Source of the DNA: Catalinimonas alkaloidigena
GTDB lineage: Bacteria > Bacteroidota > Bacteroidia > Cytophagales > Flexibacteraceae
NCBI RefSeq assembly: GCF_900100765.1
Contig: NZ_FNFO01000005.1
Span: 1-64,000, forward strand
Direction of reading: 5' to 3'
DNA length: 64,000 bases
The translations under genes and the position numbers were made by a program. Each line of letters starts with the position of its first letter. The first letter of the stretch is position 1. Below the pieces are notes generated by a model that saw nothing but the letters and a program-made list of their open reading frames with translations, was not told where the DNA came from and ran no database searches. Of the stretch, positions 59,533 through 64,000 are shown in pieces.

Positions 59533-62376
59533 TTAGTTACTGGCGACCCCTTTGGCGGGCGGCGCATCGGTATTCTGAAATTCCAGTTCTACGACGTTCA
59601 TCACAAACCGATCGGTTTTAGCTTCCGGATTGCGGAACACGAAATAGACGTCGTGACGGCCCTGCGTAGGCTCAAGCGGTGCTACGGCCTCGGTCGGCGG
59701 CTGCCGCCAGCCCTGCGGCTGAATCGGCGCCAAGGTGTCGGTCTTGCCGATCAGCGTTCCGTCCGGCGCATCCAGGCGCACCTCGATTACCCCGCCGAGC
59801 GAACCGGAGCGCGGCGAAACCTGCACCCGGCACATCACCTGCTTGACGCCCGTCAGATCCAACTGCCGGTAGCCCAGGTGCGACTGGTCGCCCACCATGT
59901 AGAAGGCCCGGCCGGGCGTAATCATCAGCTGGGTGCTTTCTTTGACGTCGGCGGCCTCGGGCACCAGCGCCGGATTGCGCAGCACCACAACCGCTTCGGA
60001 GGTCAGCGCAGGCACTTGTCCGGCACCTTTGTCGGTATAGGCAGCCCGCAACAGGTATCCGCCCTTGCCGCTTTCTCCTTCGGGTACCTGCGGCGTGTAC
60101 GTGCCTTGCAGAGGCAAGCGCTGCGGTTGGGCATCGTTCAGGCTCAGGATGTACCGCACCATGGTGTGAGCATCTTCGTTCGAGAGCTGCGGGTGGGCGC
60201 TCATGGCGTGTTCTCCCCAAACCCCACTTCCGCCTGAAATCACCTTGTTCGCCAGGTAGTCGGGCGCGTTTTTGTCGTTTTTGTATTTGGCGGCCACTTC
60301 CTGGTAACTCGGCCCGATGGACCGGGTGTCGAGTTGGTGGCACGACTTACAGTCGCTTTGCGCCATCAGCGCCGTGCCGGCCACAAACCGGGCGGCGGCC
60401 TCTTCGGCATTGCGGTGGTTCTGGGCAATTTCGATCGGGTCGAAGCTCTCGGGCACGTAGTCGAAGTTTACGGCCACCTGAGGGGGCTGAATGCTCCCAT
60501 CGGCCAGACTGCCATCTTCCTGATCGCTCACCTGCACGGCGTAGGTCAGCGGCTGGTTGGGGAAGAAAAAGCTTTGGTTGCCTTGTGTCAGATCGAGTGT
60601 TACCTGCGGCGGCGCGTTGCCCGCTTTCACTTCCAGCGACTGGCTGTTCTTCTCCCCCTTAGTATCGGTAACGGTCAGCTGGGCCTGGTACGTACCGGGC
60701 TGTTCGAAGGTCACGGTAGGGTTGGCTTCGTCGTAGGTCGTGGCGTTGCCATCCGGCCCCGTGACCTGCCACTGGTAAGTCAGGGCTCCCTGATCGTACT
60801 TATCGTAATCCTTCGTGCCTTCCGACGAAAGCTTTATCTGCAACGGCAACGCACCCGCCAGCTTGTCGGCCGAGGCCATCACCTGCGGCTTGCGGTTCCC
60901 GGCGTTGTATTCGATGCGAACCAGGCGGGCGTTGTCGTTCCCCCGGAACCAGGCGCTGCCGTATTCCAGCACGTACAGATCGCCCGTCGGGCTAAAGTCC
61001 ATGTCGATGGCGCTGCTGAAGCTTTCGCCCGGCAGGAATCGCTCCATCGACTCGTAATTGCCGTTTTCGTCCATCGTGACGGCCATGATCCACCCGCGCA
61101 TGAAATCGACAATCAGCCATTTGCCCTCAAAATACCGGGGAAACGGCCGGGCGGCGTTGGTGAAATCGGCCTGACGAAACACCGGTCCGCCGGTGGCGTT
61201 CCGGCCCGCGCTGCCCACCAGCGGAAATTCTTCTGACGGACCGTACGGATACCAAATGAAGGCTTTGTGGGGCGCAGGCAGCTCGCGCAGGCCCGTGTTG
61301 TTCGGCGAATCGTTGATGACGTGGGCCGTATCGAACGGCGCGCCGACCTGCTCGTTCGCGTGATCGTAATCGAAATACGGCTTGTTGTCGCCGATGAAAT
61401 ACGGCCACCCGAAAAAGCCCGCTTCGCGCGCCTGGTTAAATTCGTCGTAGCCGCGCGGTCCCCATTCTTCGGTATCTTCCGAAGCATCGGGACCCACTTC
61501 GCCCCAGTAGAGATAGCCGGTTTTGCTGTCGAGCGTCGGCCGCCACGGATTGCGGTGCCCCATGGTGTAGATCTCGGGGCGGGTCTTTTCGGTACCGACC
61601 GGGAAGAGGTTTCCTTCGGGGATGGTGTACGAACCGTCGGGCTCGGGATGGATGCGGAGGATTTTGCCGCGCAGGTCGTTGGTGTTGCCGGCGGTGCGCT
61701 GGTCGTCCGAGTTTTCGTGGCCGGGCCGTTCGTCCAGGTTAGACGAGCCCGATTGAGGATTGACCGTGTTGTTGCCGACCGTCAGAAACAGGTTGCCCTC
61801 TTTGTCGAAGACCATGCCGCCGCCGGTGTGGCAACACTCCTCGCGCTGCGTAGGAATTTCCAGCACCACTTTTTTGGTACGCTGGTCCAGCGTATCGCCC
61901 CGCAACTCCCAGCGCGCCAGCACGTGCTTCGGCTCGTCCGGGTCGGCATAGTAGAGGTAAATCCAGTGGTTGGTGGCGAAGTCGGGATGCGCCACGACGC
62001 CCATCAGGCCCTCTTCGGCAGGACGCGTTTGCCCTTCTTTGTTGGTGTAAATCGTATTGACCGGGATGGTCCCGACCTGTTTCACGCGGTTGGTTTCTGT
62101 ATCGACCAGCTTCACGCCTCCCTTGCGCTCCACAAAGAGCACCCGACGGCCGCCGTCCAGAAACGTCATTTCCATCGGCTCGTCGAGTTCGCCGGGTTGG
62201 GTCAGCACTACTTTGGTGAAACGATTGTCTTCGGGCGGGCCGGTTTCTTCGGCGGCCGCGGTTTGTTCGGCAGGTTTGCAGTGGCTCAAAAGAACCAGCG
62301 GCAAAGCGAAAAGTCCCCATTTCAGACAGGGCCGAAGCGCCCTCGGAATCAGGTGGTGGTACGGGTGTAAAAGCAT
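59533..62376 (-). CDS. PQQ-dependent sugar dehydrogenase / PKD / cytochrome c / carbohydrate-binding fusion lipoprotein
   Basis: A 947-residue envelope lipoprotein. ATG 62376 opens a lipoprotein leader with Cys 33 (LLSHCKPAEQ). Residues about 55-490 form a glucose/sorbosone dehydrogenase-like six-bladed propeller (EEGLMGVVAHPDFATNHWIY, GHRNPWRPTLDSKTGYLYWGE). A PKD domain follows (about 510-600; LTYQWQVTGPDGN), then a cytochrome c domain with CKSCH and the later Met region (about 670-760), and a C-terminal CBM6-like domain (about 790-945). It could oxidise a sugar and pass electrons to its own heme. Such fusions are frequent in Bacteroidota; the substrate is unknown. Confidence 0.88.
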   Translation of the reverse strand: MLLHPYHHLIPRALRPCLKWGLFALPLVLLSHCKPAEQTAAAEETGPPEDNRFTKVVLTQPGELDEPMEMTFLDGGRRVLFVERKGGVKLVDTETNRVKQVGTIPVNTIYTNKEGQTRPAEEGLMGVVAHPDFATNHWIYLYYADPDEPKHVLARWELRGDTLDQRTKKVVLEIPTQREECCHTGGGMVFDKEGNLFLTVGNNTVNPQSGSSNLDERPGHENSDDQRTAGNTNDLRGKILRIHPEPDGSYTIPEGNLFPVGTEKTRPEIYTMGHRNPWRPTLDSKTGYLYWGEVGPDASEDTEEWGPRGYDEFNQAREAGFFGWPYFIGDNKPYFDYDHANEQVGAPFDTAHVINDSPNNTGLRELPAPHKAFIWYPYGPSEEFPLVGSAGRNATGGPVFRQADFTNAARPFPRYFEGKWLIVDFMRGWIMAVTMDENGNYESMERFLPGESFSSAIDMDFSPTGDLYVLEYGSAWFRGNDNARLVRIEYNAGNRKPQVMASADKLAGALPLQIKLSSEGTKDYDKYDQGALTYQWQVTGPDGNATTYDEANPTVTFEQPGTYQAQLTVTDTKGEKNSQSLEVKAGNAPPQVTLDLTQGNQSFFFPNQPLTYAVQVSDQEDGSLADGSIQPPQVAVNFDYVPESFDPIEIAQNHRNAEEAAARFVAGTALMAQSDCKSCHQLDTRSIGPSYQEVAAKYKNDKNAPDYLANKVISGGSGVWGEHAMSAHPQLSNEDAHTMVRYILSLNDAQPQRLPLQGTYTPQVPEGESGKGGYLLRAAYTDKGAGQVPALTSEAVVVLRNPALVPEAADVKESTQLMITPGRAFYMVGDQSHLGYRQLDLTGVKQVMCRVQVSPRSGSLGGVIEVRLDAPDGTLIGKTDTLAPIQPQGWRQPPTEAVAPLEPTQGRHDVYFVFRNPEAKTDRFVMNVVELEFQNTDAPPAKGVASN

Positions 62377-62532
62377 AGCACAAGATAGTTTCGTAGGAGA
62401 AAGACGATGAATGGCCGATGCGACCAAAATCAATGTGTCTTTGGTACGCAATCTATCCATTTTACCAGAATCTTGCAGCGGAAATGGTCGAGAATATCGG
62501 CCCAACGGTAGAATGCACCCGGCCCTACCGAA

Positions 62533-62571
62533 CACAAAACGACCCGATCGGACCGACCGGGTCGTTTTGTG
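62533..62571. terminator. strong hairpin, probable bidirectional terminator
   Basis: A 14-bp perfect stem CACAAAACGACCCG / CGGGTCGTTTTGTG with an 11-nt loop. It lies 26 nt downstream of the minus-strand T9SS gene; the T-rich part is within the stem. Confidence 0.7.
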
Positions 62572-62597
62572 CCATCAATATCTGTAAGCAACTTGGT

Positions 62598-64000
62598 TTA
62601 CTGTTTCACGATCCGTTCGGCAGCGTACCCCTCACGCTTCAGGAAATACACCCCGGCCGGCAGGGTACTCAGGTCCAGCACCTGCCGCTGGGTTACCCGC
62701 CGCTCCAGCACCTGACTCCCCAACGCATTGTAGAGCCGGATCTGGGCCGGCACGTCGGTCTCGATCGTCAGCCGATCGTGTACCGGATTGGGATAGAGGT
62801 GGAATACCTTCGCGTTGGGAAGCAACTCCGACGACGCCAGGCGGGCCTCTACGCAGTTGTCTGCTGCTTCGCCCAGCCCCACCGGAACTTGGTTGCGGGC
62901 GGTGATGTAGACTTTGTCCATGCGCACATTGGGCTCGCGGAACGCAAACGTAAGTGTGTGCGCACCGGCTTTCAACCAGAAGCGGCGTCCCAGCACTTGC
63001 CCCCACTGGAAGTCGTACGACGGGGCCCAGCCGTTCCACAACGCCCACGATCCGCCGTCGACTTTCACCCAGAACGAGTTCTGCCCGCGTCCCAGCGAAC
63101 GTACCCGCACAAAGAACTGGAAGGAGTCCGCCTTCGCCACGTTGAATGCAAAAGAGACCTGATCGGCCGGGTCGTCGCTCGGTGTGTGTCCATAGTTGGG
63201 CAAGCGGACCGTTACATAGTGCCCCTGCGACGCATACAGGTTCGGCACGGTATCCCACCGGCTACCCACCTGCGCGCATTCCGCCTCGAACCAGAGGTCG
63301 CTTGTGGTCGGCGGCGGCACGGGCGTCGGATCGGCCACGCAGGCGGCCGCCGCCCCCCCTATTCCGGCAGGCCGGTCGTTGTTGGTGGTGAGGTACAGCT
63401 TATCGAGCAAAGCCCCGTCTTCACGGTACGCCACGTCGATCACATTGGTCCCCGCGACGAGGGCAAAGGGGCTGGACCCGAACTCTTTCCATACCCAGTC
63501 GGTAGTGCCGAAGAGGCTGTTCCACTTCAGCCAGTCGCCGCCGTTCACCCGAATCCAGAACGAGTCGTCGTTGGGATCGGGCGCTGCCACGCGCGCGAAG
63601 ATGCGATACGCTCCGCCCTGCGCCGTGAACGTAAAGCGCACCCGGTCGGCCAGCGCCGTGGGCGCAACGTCCAGGCTGTTCGAGCCCGCCGCGATGGTTA
63701 CGTAACCGCCGTTCGACGCGCTCACCGATGTATTGGTCACCCAGTTGCTGCCCACCTGGGCGCATTCGGCTTCGAGCCAGATTTTCTGCACCGAGGCCGG
63801 CGCGCAGGCTTTCTGAATGTCGGCGACGGAGTTGCAGCCCTTGGCGTTGTTCTGGATCGTGACTTTGCCTTGAGTTGCAGCAATCACCTCTTCCAGCACA
63901 CAACACGACGTCAGCGCAGGGTTATTGAACACGTGCAGTTCGCTGATCGAGGTGACGCCCTGTAGCGCCGTCAGGTTGTTCAGGACATTGTTTTCGCGGA
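62598..64000 (-). CDS. T9SS-secreted protein with EAECA modules, C-terminal part (runs off the window)
   Basis: The frame is open from the right edge (64000) to the stop at 62598, about 467 residues without the N-terminus. The first part is leucine-rich-repeat-like (NVLNNLTALQGVTSISELHV, FNNPALTSCCVLEEV). Two EAECA modules follow (IWLEAECAQVGSNW and LWFEAECAQVGSRW), each with DSFWIRVNGGDW / NSFWVKVDGGSW and an R-x-DK(L/V)Y(L/I)T end. They are homologous to the modules at 10209-11110. A Pro-rich linker separates them. The C-terminus (VFHLYPNPVHDRLTI to AAERIVKQ) is a T9SS type A sorting domain. Surface or secreted role; ligand unknown. Confidence 0.85.
   Translation of the reverse strand, partial: RENNVLNNLTALQGVTSISELHVFNNPALTSCCVLEEVIAATQGKVTIQNNAKGCNSVADIQKACAPASVQKIWLEAECAQVGSNWVTNTSVSASNGGYVTIAAGSNSLDVAPTALADRVRFTFTAQGGAYRIFARVAAPDPNDDSFWIRVNGGDWLKWNSLFGTTDWVWKEFGSSPFALVAGTNVIDVAYREDGALLDKLYLTTNNDRPAGIGGAAAACVADPTPVPPPTTSDLWFEAECAQVGSRWDTVPNLYASQGHYVTVRLPNYGHTPSDDPADQVSFAFNVAKADSFQFFVRVRSLGRGQNSFWVKVDGGSWALWNGWAPSYDFQWGQVLGRRFWLKAGAHTLTFAFREPNVRMDKVYITARNQVPVGLGEAADNCVEARLASSELLPNAKVFHLYPNPVHDRLTIETDVPAQIRLYNALGSQVLERRVTQRQVLDLSTLPAGVYFLKREGYAAERIVKQ

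Noticed and set aside
62377-62535. 1000-residue form of the PQQ dehydrogenase fusion
   Set aside because: The extension precedes a complete lipoprotein signal and has no domain.

Overview
The window comes from a Bacteroidota chromosome, most likely of the Cytophagales type. Two secreted proteins end in type IX secretion (T9SS) sorting domains. Strong promoters match the Bacteroidota pattern TTG-N19/20-TAnnTTTG. Other lineage markers are a TonB receptor with a carboxypeptidase-like plug, FtsX-type permeases paired with a PadR regulator, DUF4097 proteins and the ligase-associated helicase/ligase pair. The backbone is GC-rich. Three stretches are clearly AT-richer and look acquired: 1-2.2 kb, 30.57-31.04 kb and 44.4-46.4 kb.

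Region 1-4.6 kb is a decayed mobile region next to tRNA genes. It holds an IS3 transposase tail, then three AT-rich genes on the minus strand separated by attC-like palindromes. Each complete cassette starts with a 7-nt core that is the exact reverse complement of the inverse core at its own end, the hallmark of integron cassettes. Upstream of the array, in the same orientation, lies a broken tyrosine recombinase. It has XerD-like catalytic boxes and an N-terminal array of about 55-residue modules instead of a classical IntI layout. A minus-strand tRNA operon follows (Lys-UUU, Leu-GAG, a tRNA-Thr remnant, Thr-UGU).

Region 4.7-21 kb holds envelope and secreted proteins, prfB with its programmed frameshift, an outer-membrane barrel, EcsC, an intradiol-dioxygenase-like lipoprotein, and DNA repair genes (ATP-dependent ligase, SPL-type radical SAM protein, ligase-associated DEXH helicase).

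At 7.2, 21.0 and 21.5 kb lie three copies of a compact RNA gene of about 75 nt, all on the minus strand. Each has a near-consensus promoter with an AT-rich upstream element, a 5' hairpin, a conserved linker and an intrinsic terminator. Copies 2 and 3 are identical across the transcript while flanking DNA has diverged, so this looks like a multicopy small-RNA family.

Region 21.7-44 kb is chromosomal backbone: App1-like phosphatase, SSS symporter, K+/H+ antiporter, DUF3124 lipoprotein, double-FKBP lipoprotein, TonB receptor, an AT-rich ankyrin gene, a DinB-like protein, PadR plus two prefix-domain FtsX permeases, M1 peptidase, GH92 mannosidase, Gfo/Idh/MocA oxidoreductase, a NAD(P)-binding protein and a DUF3826 protein.

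Region 44.4-64 kb begins with an AT-rich island of three uncharacterised genes. An ECF sigma / HEAT-repeat anti-sigma / triple DUF4097 operon follows, then an FtsX-like permease, glnS, glgX, a bestrophin-like channel, an HD hydrolase, a large lipoprotein combining PQQ-type dehydrogenase, PKD, cytochrome c and carbohydrate-binding regions, and a truncated T9SS protein that shares its EAECA modules with the 7.9-kb GloVer-repeat protein. No CRISPR array or rRNA gene was seen.
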